A DNA stretch of 47,557 bases from a gamma proteobacterium symbiont of Stewartia floridana (GCA_003676145.1 NAUB01000010.1:1-47557), one strand, 5' to 3'. Positions 1 to 8,091 are shown, counted from the first letter of the stretch. Notes: generated from the sequence alone by a model not told the origin. Program-made: numbers and translations.

Positions 1-1
1 G

Positions 2-87
2 CCCACAAGCCTCAGCTGCGGCGTTGCACTCACTTGAATTGGCCTGCCAGTACTGCGTTCGTGCGCCTTGCTGCTGAGGCTTGTGGG
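2..87 (-). repeat. Palindromic intergenic element, copy E1
   Basis: Two perfect 15-bp arms (2-16 and 73-87) face each other about 36 bases past the yejF stop. Inside the arms lie two motifs shared with the element at 4306-4512: TGCGGCGTTGCA at 17-28 and TGCGCCTTGC at 62-71. Read on the minus strand the order is arm, AAGGC (65-69), AACGC (21-25), arm. The arm sequence differs from the other copies while the inner motifs are kept. As RNA it would form a long hairpin at the 3' end of the yej transcript, so it could act as a terminator or mRNA stabiliser (inference). There is no T-run, so it is not a textbook terminator. Confidence 0.75.
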
Positions 88-123
88 TCCGGCTGATCAT
101 TATATTATTTACCGCGTGGCCCA

Positions 124-1752
124 CTAGAGGGGCACTCTAGGAACCGCAGCAATCAGTTGCTGGGTATAGTCGTTTTGAGGATTGTTGACGATATCCTCGG
201 TTCTTCCCTGTTCTACAATCTGTCCCTGATACATCACGGCAGTACGATCACTGACATACTCAACAACGCCGATATTATGCGTAATGAACAACAGTGTAAG
301 GTTATGTTGCCGGCGAAGCTCCAACAGCATTTTCAGGATCTCAGCCTGAACCGAGACATCCAGCGCACTGGTAATCTCGTCACACACGATGAATGAGGGT
401 TCAAGGGATAACGCCCGGGCGATACCGATACGCTGACGCTGGCCACCGGAGAACTCATGGGGATAGCGCCACAGGGCATCCTCCTCCATCTGCACCTGCT
501 GCAACAGATCCCTGGCGAGCTCGATTCGCTCCTCCCGGCTCTCACCAATGCCATGCACCTTCATCGGTTCAGTAAGGATGGCGGCAATACTCAAACGCGG
601 ATTCAATGAGGAGATCGGATCCTGAAAGATGATCTGCATATTGCGCCGGAACTGCCTCAGCTGGGCCGGTTTCATGCCGGTGATATCGGTGTTGTCAAAG
701 GTGATCTGGCCCGCCGTCGGTTCGGTCAACCTGAGAATACCCCGCCCCAGGGTTGTCTTGCCGCTGCCCGATTCACCCACCAGGGCGAGTATCTGTCCCC
801 GCGGGATCTCCAGATCGACACCGTCCACCGCCCGCACCTGATCGACCACCCGACGCAGCAGGCCCTTGCGTACCGGAAAGTGGATCGCCAGATCATTCAA
901 TCGAATCAGTGGCGGCTGATCCTGCACCACCTGATGGGTCTCATGACGCGCCAGGTTTTCCGGCAGCGCTGCGATCAGGGATTGGGTATAGAGATGCTCA
1001 GGCTTGTGGATGATCTGATCGGTGGTACCGGTCTCCACCAGCTTGCCCTGCTGCATCACCCCGACCCGGTCTGCGATCTCCGAGACCACACCGAAGTCGT
1101 GCGTGATGAAGAGGATCGCCATTCCGGTACGCTCCTGCAGCGCCTTCATCAGACGCAGGATTTCTCGCTGTACCGTCACATCCAGAGCGGTTGTCGGCTC
1201 ATCCGCGATCAGCAAGTCCGGTTCACAGGCCATGGCCATGGCTATCATCACCCGTTGACGCTGACCACCGGAGAGTTGGTGGGGATAGCTGTTGACCCGG
1301 GTTTCAGGATCGGGCAGCTGCACATCCGTCAGGGCTTTCATTACCCGCTCCCAGGCCTCGCTGGCCGAGAGTTGAGGAAAGTGGAGCTTGACCGCCTCCA
1401 GGATCTGCTCGCCGATGGTGAACACCGGGTTGAGTGAGCTCATCGGCTCCTGAAAGATCATCGCAATCCGGCCACCCCGAATCTCCCGCATCTTCGACTC
1501 TTTCAATGCCCTCAGATCAACCGCTTCACCCTGCCCGCTCTTGAACAGCACCTGGCCGCTCTGTTTCTGCAGGCCCGACTGGGGCAGCAGCCGCATGATG
1601 GAGAGTGCGGTGATCGACTTGCCGCTACCCGACTCGCCGACCAGACAGAAGGTCTCCCCACGCTCGATCTCGAAGTCGATACCATCCACCGCCTTGATCG
1701 GTTCCGGTTGGTGTTTAAACCAGGTATGCAGGGCTTTGACAGACAGCAGCAT
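124..1752 (-). CDS. yejF: Peptide ABC transporter ATPase, two fused ATP-binding domains (YejF type)
   Basis: This 542-residue cytoplasmic protein holds both nucleotide-binding domains of a peptide importer in one chain. Domain 1 has Walker A GESGSGKS (39-46), signature LSGGQ (160-164) and Walker B LLIADEP (180-186). Domain 2 has Walker A GESGSGKT (326-333), signature FSGGQ (434-438) and a Walker B region ending CDEITSALD, where the usual DEPTSALD proline is isoleucine. Each domain ends with the C-terminal oligopeptide-transporter extension. Two fused domains rather than separate D and F subunits is the YejF/NppD pattern. Its start codon shares one base with the yejE stop (TGATG), so the two are translationally coupled. 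It is the last gene of the operon; a palindromic element follows. Peptide or peptide-antibiotic uptake is inferred from the family. Confidence 0.93.
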   Translation of the reverse strand: MLLSVKALHTWFKHQPEPIKAVDGIDFEIERGETFCLVGESGSGKSITALSIMRLLPQSGLQKQSGQVLFKSGQGEAVDLRALKESKMREIRGGRIAMIFQEPMSSLNPVFTIGEQILEAVKLHFPQLSASEAWERVMKALTDVQLPDPETRVNSYPHQLSGGQRQRVMIAMAMACEPDLLIADEPTTALDVTVQREILRLMKALQERTGMAILFITHDFGVVSEIADRVGVMQQGKLVETGTTDQIIHKPEHLYTQSLIAALPENLARHETHQVVQDQPPLIRLNDLAIHFPVRKGLLRRVVDQVRAVDGVDLEIPRGQILALVGESGSGKTTLGRGILRLTEPTAGQITFDNTDITGMKPAQLRQFRRNMQIIFQDPISSLNPRLSIAAILTEPMKVHGIGESREERIELARDLLQQVQMEEDALWRYPHEFSGGQRQRIGIARALSLEPSFIVCDEITSALDVSVQAEILKMLLELRRQHNLTLLFITHNIGVVEYVSDRTAVMYQGQIVEQGRTEDIVNNPQNDYTQQLIAAVPRVPL

Positions 1753-2924
1753 CAGTTCGACTTGCTCAGGTAGGGATCGATGGCATCCCGCAGGGACTCA
1801 CCGATCAGGTTATAGGCAAACACCGTGAAGAAGATCGCGCCGCCGGGAAAGGCCGCCATCCACCAGTTGAATCGGGAGGACTGTACCGCCTGGTTGAGCA
1901 TCTCCCCCCAGGAGGGGTCATCCACCAGACCCAGTCCGAGAAAACTCAGGGTCGCCTCTGCCAGGATCGCTGAAGCGACGCCGAAACTTGCCGCCACCAG
2001 CACCGGCCCCATCCCGTTGGGTAGCATATGCCTGAACAGTATGGAGGGCAACGGCAGACCCGCCGCCTCCGCCGCCTGTACGAAATCCTGCTTACGCAGG
2101 CGTAGAAATTCCGCCCGCACATAGCGGGCAAAACCGGGCCAGCTGGTGATACCGATGATCACCATCATGATGTAGAGACTGCGACCGAAAAATGCCACAA
2201 AGGTGAGCAGCAGAAACAGGGTGGGCACCGCCTCGAAGATCTCCACCAGGCGCATCCCCAGAATATCCACGATTCCGGAAAAATAGCCCATCAATCCGCC
2301 AATGATCACACCGATCACCATGGCGATACCGGTGGCCACAAAGCCGATGCCGAGGGCGATCCTGGAGGCATGGATCATGCGGCTGAGCACATCCGCGCCG
2401 TTCTGCTCGGTGCCGAAAAAGTGCGGGCGTTCAGCCTGAGACAGGGGTGCTTCAAGCCCGGTATCCCCCAGATCCCGTTGATAATCCTTGGGTGAATAGG
2501 GGACCGGGGCAAACACCACCCAGTCATAGACCCCCTCACGCTCGGCAACCCGATACTGCTCATAGATCACCAGCTTGGGCGGATCCACATAGCTGTAAGC
2601 CAGGCCACCGCCGATACTCACCATGAGTACGAAAAGGCCCAGTTTACGGGCCCCGCTGATGCGCCAGGGCAGCACCATCAGCAGGCTGAAGAAGGCGACC
2701 AGAAACAGCACATCCTCGGCCTGCAGATAGGTCAGCACCGGACTGCTCCAGACGCCGTTCTGGCTCAGCAGCAGAGGAAAACTGCTGGCCAGAAACGGTG
2801 CAAAGATACCGATCATCGCCAGCAGGGCAACCCAGCCCAGGCCTAATCTGGCGCCCCAGCGGACGAAAGTCTGACCGAGAATCCGGCGCCAGTAGGTTTG
2901 ACGATGGGATGGCTGATCAGTCAT
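1752..2924 (-). CDS. yejE: Peptide ABC transporter permease (YejE type)
   Basis: Inner-membrane permease of the binding-protein-dependent transport family, 390 residues. The N-terminal part has a membrane span near 27-50 followed by two or three more hydrophobic segments before residue 115. It also carries a periplasmic-looking stretch (about 115-185) and then the conserved permease core. The EAA loop that contacts the ATPase is visible as QAAEAAGLPLPSILFRHMLP, and the C terminus ends in a hydrophobic span plus GESLRDAIDPYL, typical of the DppC/OppC side. It is somewhat longer than E. coli YejE (about 341), the excess being in the N-terminal hydrophobic region. It overlaps yejB by 8 bases and yejF by one, so all three are a tight operon. 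It is expected to pair with YejB to form the channel. Confidence 0.92.
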   Translation of the reverse strand: MTDQPSHRQTYWRRILGQTFVRWGARLGLGWVALLAMIGIFAPFLASSFPLLLSQNGVWSSPVLTYLQAEDVLFLVAFFSLLMVLPWRISGARKLGLFVLMVSIGGGLAYSYVDPPKLVIYEQYRVAEREGVYDWVVFAPVPYSPKDYQRDLGDTGLEAPLSQAERPHFFGTEQNGADVLSRMIHASRIALGIGFVATGIAMVIGVIIGGLMGYFSGIVDILGMRLVEIFEAVPTLFLLLTFVAFFGRSLYIMMVIIGITSWPGFARYVRAEFLRLRKQDFVQAAEAAGLPLPSILFRHMLPNGMGPVLVAASFGVASAILAEATLSFLGLGLVDDPSWGEMLNQAVQSSRFNWWMAAFPGGAIFFTVFAYNLIGESLRDAIDPYLSKSN

Positions 2925-4302
2925 AGCTCACCCTCGGATCGGCCAGTGCATAGAGCAGATCGGCGAGCAGATAACCCAGCAGGGTCAGCATACCGCCGAT
3001 CAAGGTAATCGACAGTACCAGTTCCCGGTCCCTGGTCTGCACCGCCTCGACCGCCAGCTTGCCCATCCCCTCGATACTGAAGATGCTCTCCACGATGATC
3101 GAACCGGCCAGCAGGCTGGGCAGCAGACTGGCGGCCACCGTGATCAGTGGCAGCAGGCTATTGCGAAACACATGCCGCCAGAGCACCACCGACTCCGCCA
3201 GACCTTTTGCCCTGGCCGTACGGGCATAGTCGGAAAGCAGATTTTCCAGTACCGAGGTACGGGTCAGTTTCGCCAGACCGGCAAATCCGCCGTAAGAGAG
3301 GCACAATACCGGTAGAGCCAGATGCCAGAGACGATCGAACAGAAAGCCCCTCAACCAGCTCCCCTGCATGCCATACACAGCCAGCAGCAGACCGACCAGC
3401 AGCGCACTGCTGAGAAAACCCAGCTGGCGCATTAGCAGATAGTCGGTACTGGCCAGCCAGCCCGCCAACAGGGCGAAAACCAGCGGCATCAGGATAAACA
3501 GCGTGATCGATTGCTGGGTCTGCGGCAGGGCCTCAACCATCATGTAACCCAACACGCTCCAGCAGAGTGCGAGAAAAACGATACGCAGGGGTTTTGAGCC
3601 ACTGCGTGCGATGCTCATGAAGAGGGCCACCGAGAGTACCAGGCAGAGAAACAGCAGCCCCACATCCCAGAGGCTCGACCAGTGCGGCAGGAACACCTGA
3701 TCCAGCACCAGACGGTCACTCAGACCGGCGGTGGGAAACCAGTGCCAATACTGCTGATTGGCGAAGAAGCCGATCAGCAACACCCCGGCCAGCATGGTCG
3801 GCACCGACCAGAGGGCAAGCATCACGATACCGCTGCTGACATCGAAGGAGCGACCCCGCTCCACGGCGGCCCGCACCCCCACCAGCAGGGCAAACATATA
3901 GACCAGGGGAATGCTCAGTACATTCAGTAATACCGTAATCGGCACCCGTTCCGCCAACAGATCGGTTACCGGGCGGCCATAACGAAAACTGCGGCCGAAG
4001 TCAGCCCCTTTACTGAAGGAGAATCCACTCATCTGATTCTCTTCGTCGAACACAAAACCGACCGGCGAGACATTGTTCAGCCAGCGCAGATATTGCATAT
4101 AGGGGGGATCATCCAGACCGTAGAGCCGATTGTAGTAGGCCTCGATCTCCTGCTTCGCCTCAGGATCCAGGTTCTGGCCCTCAACCAGGCTCTGGGCACT
4201 GATTCCGCCGGGTGAAGATGCCATCACCACGAACACCACCAGCGTGATCCCCAACAGGGTGGGAACCATCAGCAGCACTCTTCGGATCAGATAGGTCAGC
4301 AT
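2917..4302 (-). CDS. yejB: Peptide ABC transporter permease (YejB type), enlarged
   Basis: Second permease of the peptide importer, 461 residues, inner membrane. It starts with the family-typical MLTYLIRRVLLMVPTLLGIT and has an EAA-type loop near the C terminus (YARTARAKGLAESVVLWRHV). It ends with LADLLYALADPRVSYD, the usual DppB/OppB tail. The E. coli protein is about 364 residues; the extra hundred or so here lie between residues 190 and 320 and contain several additional hydrophobic segments, so the membrane topology is probably expanded. It overlaps yejE by 8 bases. Upstream, a 207-bp palindromic element separates it from the substrate-binding protein gene. YejB/E/F systems import oligopeptides and, in some bacteria, peptide antibiotics; the substrate here is not readable. 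Confidence 0.9.
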   Translation of the reverse strand: MLTYLIRRVLLMVPTLLGITLVVFVVMASSPGGISAQSLVEGQNLDPEAKQEIEAYYNRLYGLDDPPYMQYLRWLNNVSPVGFVFDEENQMSGFSFSKGADFGRSFRYGRPVTDLLAERVPITVLLNVLSIPLVYMFALLVGVRAAVERGRSFDVSSGIVMLALWSVPTMLAGVLLIGFFANQQYWHWFPTAGLSDRLVLDQVFLPHWSSLWDVGLLFLCLVLSVALFMSIARSGSKPLRIVFLALCWSVLGYMMVEALPQTQQSITLFILMPLVFALLAGWLASTDYLLMRQLGFLSSALLVGLLLAVYGMQGSWLRGFLFDRLWHLALPVLCLSYGGFAGLAKLTRTSVLENLLSDYARTARAKGLAESVVLWRHVFRNSLLPLITVAASLLPSLLAGSIIVESIFSIEGMGKLAVEAVQTRDRELVLSITLIGGMLTLLGYLLADLLYALADPRVSYD

Positions 4303-4305
4303 CTA

Positions 4306-4512
4306 GTGTAGTGTCCTATATAAAGCGTGCATTTAGAAAGCCACTCAAGCCGCGAGTGCAAGGCGCAGCCCTCAGGGAATGGCTGTTCCCTTTCCAAGGG
4401 ATGCAACGCCGCAATCGTGGCTTGAGTGGCTTCCCGCAGGGCGAGGTGAGCGATCGAAACGCCAACTCAGATAGTCCTCGTCTAAATGTATGATTTGTAT
4501 AGGACACTACAC
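4306..4512 (+). repeat. Palindromic intergenic element, copy E2, with outer inverted repeats
   Basis: The whole gap between the substrate-binding protein gene and yejB is one symmetrical element. The outermost perfect 15-bp arms are at 4306-4320 and 4498-4512 (GTGTAGTGTCCTATA and its complement). Next come 8-bp arms at 4330-4337 and 4481-4488, and then the inner 14-bp arms AAGCCACTCAAGCC at 4338-4351 and 4419-4432. Within the inner part are AAGGC (4360-4364), a central hairpin AGGGAA-TGGCTG-TTCCCT (4374-4391) and AACGC (4405-4409). The layout resembles a miniature inverted-repeat transposable element carrying an E-family core. No transposase gene is inside. It lies within an operon, so its hairpin is expected in the mRNA. 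Confidence 0.85.
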
Positions 4513-4517
4513 TTGCG

Positions 4518-6386
4518 TTACTGGTTATAGCGATGTTGATCTGCCGGCACATAGGTCTCTACCGGCAGACTGTTCAGATTCAAACCGAGTTTGGTCTGCA
4601 GGACATTTTGAATCCGCCGGTCGATGAACACCAGGCTTTGACTGCGCTTCAGAAAGGTATAGGGCTGATCGTTGTAGAGCTCCCGCTCCGCAGCCTGCCA
4701 CAGGGGCATACGCTTCTCCTCATCCACCGTCGCCCTCGCCTCATCGATCAGCTGATCCAGTTTCTCGTTGCGATAGCCGATGAAGTTGTTACCCGCATCG
4801 GCAATCTGACTGCTGTGAAACATCTGATAGAGATCGGTCTCGAGACCGCTGGTCCACCCCAGGGTGATGGCGTCGAAATCACGTTTCTTCATCAGGTCGA
4901 TCATCACTGACCACTCGGTTGGCTTGGGCTGCAGCAGTATCCCCACCCGGGCCATCAGGTCCTTCAGAAAAAGCACCATCCGACCGGTATCCTCATTGGC
5001 CTGAAAATAGACTAGGTCGAACTCAAAGGGTGCGCCTGACTCATCTTCGAGAATCCCATCACCATCCCGGTCGGCATAACCCGCCTCGTTGAGCAGCGCC
5101 ATGGCTTTGTTCTGATCGTAGTCTCTGGGCAGCAGATTCGGATTGTGCTGTTTGCTGGTGCCGGTGAAGGGGCTCATCGCCACATCCGCATAGCCCAGAT
5201 AGATCTCCTTATTGATCCGTTCACGATCGATCAGGTAGGTCATGGCCTGCCTGACCCTTGTATCGGCAAACCGGGTTGGCTGGTCGTCTCGTTGCTGGTT
5301 CCAGCCGATGTAGCTGTAGCCTGCAATCGGGCTCATGTATTCCCAGCGTTCCGCCTTCTTCGCCAGATCCTTATCCTCAACCAGCTGTTTATACTCTCTG
5401 GGTCGGGAGACATAGGTATCGATTTCACCATTGCGGAATGTGGTCAGGCGGGCACTGTCGTTCTCGATGATTCGCCACAACAGACGGTTGTAGGCCGGCT
5501 GCACAGAGCCCCAGTAGCGGGGATTTCGCTGCAGTTCGATGATGCCTTTATCCGGTGACCAGTTGCGCGGATCCTCCAACCGGTAGGGGCCGGATCCCAG
5601 TAGCAGTCCCTTCGACTGGTTATAGCTGTTTGGCTCTTCCAGATAGGGTTCATAGAAGTGTTTGGGCATCACCGAGATACCCCCAGCCAGAGCCAGGGCG
5701 TTGAAATAGGGCTCGGCAAATTGAAACCGCACGGTGAGCTTGTCCAACGCCTCAACGGATTTGATCTTGGCGTAATAGGCCCGCTCCCTGGGAGCCTGAA
5801 TCGCCGGATTCATGATAAAGTTGAAGGTGAACGCCACATCCTCGGCAGTGAGCGGTTTACCGTCTGAAAAGCGCAAACCCTCCCGCAGTTTGAAGACAAA
5901 GGTCAATCCGTCATCGCTGACCTCCCACTGCCTGGCCAACAGACCTTCCCACTCCAGGGTATCCGCATTGCGCACCAGCAGACTCTCCAGGATATAGCCC
6001 TGTACGGTGGAGGCGTAGACATCCTCAGAGATGAACGGAGTGAGGGATTTCAGATTGACCCCGAATGCCCTGACCAGCCAGTCCCCTTCGGCATAATCCT
6101 CTTTTTGTGTAGCCTGGTAGGCCCGCTCAAAGGCCGCTGGAACCGGCCCTTCATCCGCCGGGGCCTGGGAGGTTAGATCGACGCCACTCTCCACCTGTCG
6201 GCCCAATGTTCTGAGCTGTATACCGATATTCCGGATATCCGCCGCCTGCTCCCGCATCAACTGCTCCATCTGCGCCATCTTCTGCCACTGCCGGTCGACC
6301 ATGTACATAGCCAGAATGATGGTGATGAGTACCACGGCGAGACCACCGAAATAGAGGATGTCCCGACCGTTCAAACGACGCTGCAT
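4518..6386 (-). CDS. Membrane-anchored peptide/solute-binding protein of an ABC transporter
   Basis: A 622-residue extracytoplasmic solute-binding protein, family 5 (DppA/OppA/YejA-like): family signatures include residues reading GLTFVFKLREGLRFSDGKPL and the downstream AEDVAFTFN. Unlike most family members it has no cleavable signal peptide and no lipobox cysteine. Instead it begins MQRRLNGRD, then one hydrophobic span (about 11-30), then a Gln/Glu/Met-rich stretch (31-65) predicted by eye to be a short coiled coil. It therefore seems permanently anchored in the inner membrane with the binding domain in the periplasm. E. coli YejA is about 604 residues. The start has a good ribosome site (AGGAGAAC just upstream). 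It is the promoter-proximal gene of the yejBEF operon; an inserted palindromic element separates it from yejB. Confidence 0.88.
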   Translation of the reverse strand: MQRRLNGRDILYFGGLAVVLITIILAMYMVDRQWQKMAQMEQLMREQAADIRNIGIQLRTLGRQVESGVDLTSQAPADEGPVPAAFERAYQATQKEDYAEGDWLVRAFGVNLKSLTPFISEDVYASTVQGYILESLLVRNADTLEWEGLLARQWEVSDDGLTFVFKLREGLRFSDGKPLTAEDVAFTFNFIMNPAIQAPRERAYYAKIKSVEALDKLTVRFQFAEPYFNALALAGGISVMPKHFYEPYLEEPNSYNQSKGLLLGSGPYRLEDPRNWSPDKGIIELQRNPRYWGSVQPAYNRLLWRIIENDSARLTTFRNGEIDTYVSRPREYKQLVEDKDLAKKAERWEYMSPIAGYSYIGWNQQRDDQPTRFADTRVRQAMTYLIDRERINKEIYLGYADVAMSPFTGTSKQHNPNLLPRDYDQNKAMALLNEAGYADRDGDGILEDESGAPFEFDLVYFQANEDTGRMVLFLKDLMARVGILLQPKPTEWSVMIDLMKKRDFDAITLGWTSGLETDLYQMFHSSQIADAGNNFIGYRNEKLDQLIDEARATVDEEKRMPLWQAAERELYNDQPYTFLKRSQSLVFIDRRIQNVLQTKLGLNLNSLPVETYVPADQHRYNQ

Positions 6387-6730
6387 GAAAGTTCTCCTGT
6401 GATCCAGGTTTAGCCCATCCGAAACCCTGATCGGCCTGTCTTATTCTTTAAATCGATCCAATCTGCAATCTTAATGGCGTAAGGTTGCCGGGTTAGCCAA
6501 TTGGAGTCAATGGAGCGCCACGACCGAACGACACAATTTATCGACCAGCAAACTAAAACAGAACGTACTGCTACTGATTTGAGCACAGTTTGATCAGGCC
6601 ATGGGTTGCTGTGATGTGGCCATAGCCCCGGCATGCTATGCTATTCGCCGGTTGGGTTTCCGGTAGGTTACACGTTAATCTCGACAATAAGACGTCCCAT
6701 TAGACAGGAGAATTATCCTACCGCTCCTGT
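6387..6730. other. Non-coding region between the divergent transporter operon and fabI
   Basis: I see no convincing gene here. The region must hold the promoter of the leftward transporter operon, and perhaps that of fabI. GGTTGCCGGGTTA at 6483-6495 is an extra copy of the end sequence of the neighbouring foldback element (7001-7013 and its mirror). Near the right end there are two nested palindromes: CGGTAGG (6661-6667) with CCTACCG (6717-6723), and ACAGGAG (6704-6710) with CTCCTGT (6724-6730). These stacked symmetries suggest repeated insertion or remodelling by mobile elements. Confidence 0.5.
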
Positions 6731-6762
6731 TATTAACCCGGCAACCCAATAGTTCACTTTCA

Positions 6763-6859
6763 GGGCTTCAAGCAGACCCTTGATCAAGGCCTGGCTCGCA
6801 GAGAAGGGTTGTTCCCTTGTCAAGAGCCATAACGCAGAGCAAGGGTCTGCTTGAAGCCC
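6763..6859 (+). repeat. Palindromic element, copy E3 (left half of the composite)
   Basis: Perfect 20-bp arms lie at 6763-6782 (GGGCTTCAAGCAGACCCTTG) and 6840-6859. Inside are AAGGC (6786-6790), a central hairpin AAGGG-TTGTT-CCCTT (6804-6818) and AACGC (6831-6835). Order and spacing match the copy at 4338-4432 although the arm sequence is unrelated apart from a CAAGC core. The first base of the left arm overlaps the end of the 33-bp terminal repeat. Confidence 0.85.
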
Positions 6860-6884
6860 CTAACGATTTGAACTATAAAGACAG

Positions 6885-6982
6885 GCCGCCTTGAGCCTGC
6901 CTGCAGACATCGTTATCAAAACTTGCTGTAGGAGTACTACAGCGGCGTTTTGATGCCTCGCTGCAGGCAGGCTCAAGGCGGC
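6885..6982 (-). repeat. Palindromic element, copy E4 (right half of the composite)
   Basis: Perfect 22-bp arms lie at 6885-6906 and 6961-6982. A second-level stem ATCAAAAC/GTTTTGAT (6915-6922, 6947-6954) and a central hairpin GCTGTAG-GAGTA-CTACAGC (6925-6943) are nested inside. Read on the minus strand the shoulders are AGGC (6955-6958) and AACG (6911-6914), as in the other copies. It is inverted relative to E3, so the composite contains two family members face to face. Confidence 0.85.
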
Positions 6983-7049
6983 TGAAAGTGAACTATTGGG
7001 TTGCCGGGTTAATAAATTACTAAACAACGACGCCAGTAAGGAATTTTCC

Positions 7050-7826
7050 ATGGGTTTTTTACAAGATAAACGCTTTCTCATCGTTGGCATTGCCAGCAAC
7101 CGCTCCATCGCCTGGGGGGTTGCCGAAGCCATGCACAGGGAGGGGGCGGAACTCGCCCTGACCTACCAGACTGAGAAGTTGAAAAAACGGGTTGATGACG
7201 CGGCTGAAAAATTCTCGGCTTCGATTGTGGCGCCCCTCGATGTCACCGATGACCAGCAAATCGCCGACCTGATCGAGACCATAGAAAAAGAGTGGGGATA
7301 TCTCGACGGGATTGTCCATGCGGTCGGTTTTGCCCCCAGAGACCACCTGGAGGGAGGCTACCTGGACAACCTGACCCGGGAAGGTTTCGCCCTCGCCCAC
7401 GACATCAGCTCATACAGTTTCTCCGCACTCGCCAAAGCGGCACGCAATCTGATGCAGGGACGTAATGCCTCACTGGTGACCATGAGCTATCTGGGTGCGG
7501 TACGCACCGTGCCGAACTACAACGTGATGGGGGTTGCCAAAGCCAGCCTCGAGGCAAGCGTCCGTTATCTGGCGGAATCCCTTGGCCCTGAAGGCATTCG
7601 GGTGAATGGCATATCGGCCGGCCCGATCCGAACCCTGGCGGCTTCCGGTATCAAGGACTTCAAAGGCATGCTGGATGAAGCGGAGAAGAAGAATCCGTTG
7701 CGACGTAATGTCACGATCGAACAAGTGGGTAATGCCACCGCCTTCATCTGTTCCGACCTGGCCTCCGGTATCACCGGCGACATACTCTATGTCGACTCCG
7801 GCTACCACATCCTTGGCATGGCCTGA
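7050..7826 (+). CDS. fabI: Enoyl-[acyl-carrier-protein] reductase (NADH)
   Basis: FabI reduces enoyl-ACP to acyl-ACP in the last step of each fatty-acid elongation cycle, in the cytoplasm. From this start the protein has 258 residues (about 262 in E. coli). The nucleotide-binding region reads [11 protein letters not shown] (13-23). Catalytic residues are Tyr147, Tyr157 and Lys164 (E. coli 146, 156, 163), and the inhibitor-contact glycine is Gly93 in AVGFAP, the usual sensitive-type residue. I chose the ATG at 7050 because TAAGGAA sits just upstream and the protein then begins [13 protein letters not shown] as the family does. The longer in-frame start at 6996 would lie inside the foldback element. 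Two similar terminator hairpins follow. Convergent with ppiD. Confidence 0.96.
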   Translation: MGFLQDKRFLIVGIASNRSIAWGVAEAMHREGAELALTYQTEKLKKRVDDAAEKFSASIVAPLDVTDDQQIADLIETIEKEWGYLDGIVHAVGFAPRDHLEGGYLDNLTREGFALAHDISSYSFSALAKAARNLMQGRNASLVTMSYLGAVRTVPNYNVMGVAKASLEASVRYLAESLGPEGIRVNGISAGPIRTLAASGIKDFKGMLDEAEKKNPLRRNVTIEQVGNATAFICSDLASGITGDILYVDSGYHILGMA

Positions 7827-7853
7827 CTATTTAGTGAGATTGCATTGAAAAAA

Positions 7854-7879
7854 GGTGCGGCTGATGCCGCGCCTTTTTT
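7854..7879 (+). terminator. Rho-independent terminator of fabI, first copy
   Basis: GGTGCGGC (7854-7861), loop TGAT, GCCGCGCC (7866-7873), then six Ts. The stem has one G-T pair. It lies 28 bases after the fabI stop codon. Confidence 0.85.
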
Positions 7880-8091
7880 ATTTGTTTAGTCCGCAAATGA
7901 ACGCGAATAAACGCTAATGGTTTTACAGATGCGTATCGGACTGGTGCCATTGATTCAAGCTGCGAATATACGCCAAGGGCGCTAATAATAGCCGTTGAAC
8001 ATATTGATGCATGGGCTCAAACCCATTCCATACACTAATACAATTTGCCACTCTTATTTGCGTTCATTTGGCGAGATTACATTGAAATAAA

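Larger units (their letters stand above)
6731..7014. repeat. Composite foldback element with perfect 33-bp terminal inverted repeats
   Basis: Positions 6731-6763 and 6982-7014 are perfect 33-bp inverted repeats; the ends read TATTAACCCGGCAACCC and its complement. Between them lie two complete E-family palindromes facing each other (6763-6859 and 6885-6982), separated by 25 bases. TTAA tetramers occur at 6733-6736 and 7009-7012, with CCC/GGG just inside, so a TTAA target duplication is possible but unproven. No open reading frame for a transposase is inside. The element ends 35 bases before the fabI start codon, so the fabI promoter is either inside it, in the last 35 bases, or to its left with the hairpins in the leader. 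Confidence 0.9.

Noticed and set aside
6410-6634. 74-codon minus-strand frame upstream of the binding-protein gene
   Set aside because: No ribosome site and low-quality composition; it lies where the operon promoter must be.
6733-7012. PiggyBac-like transposon from TTAA flanks and CCC/GGG ends
   Set aside because: Four- and three-base matches are weak evidence, no transposase is present and such elements are not known to me in bacteria; kept only as a possible target duplication.
6996-7049. Longer start for fabI
   Set aside because: It would begin inside the foldback element's terminal repeat and lacks a ribosome site; ATG at 7050 gives the family N terminus.
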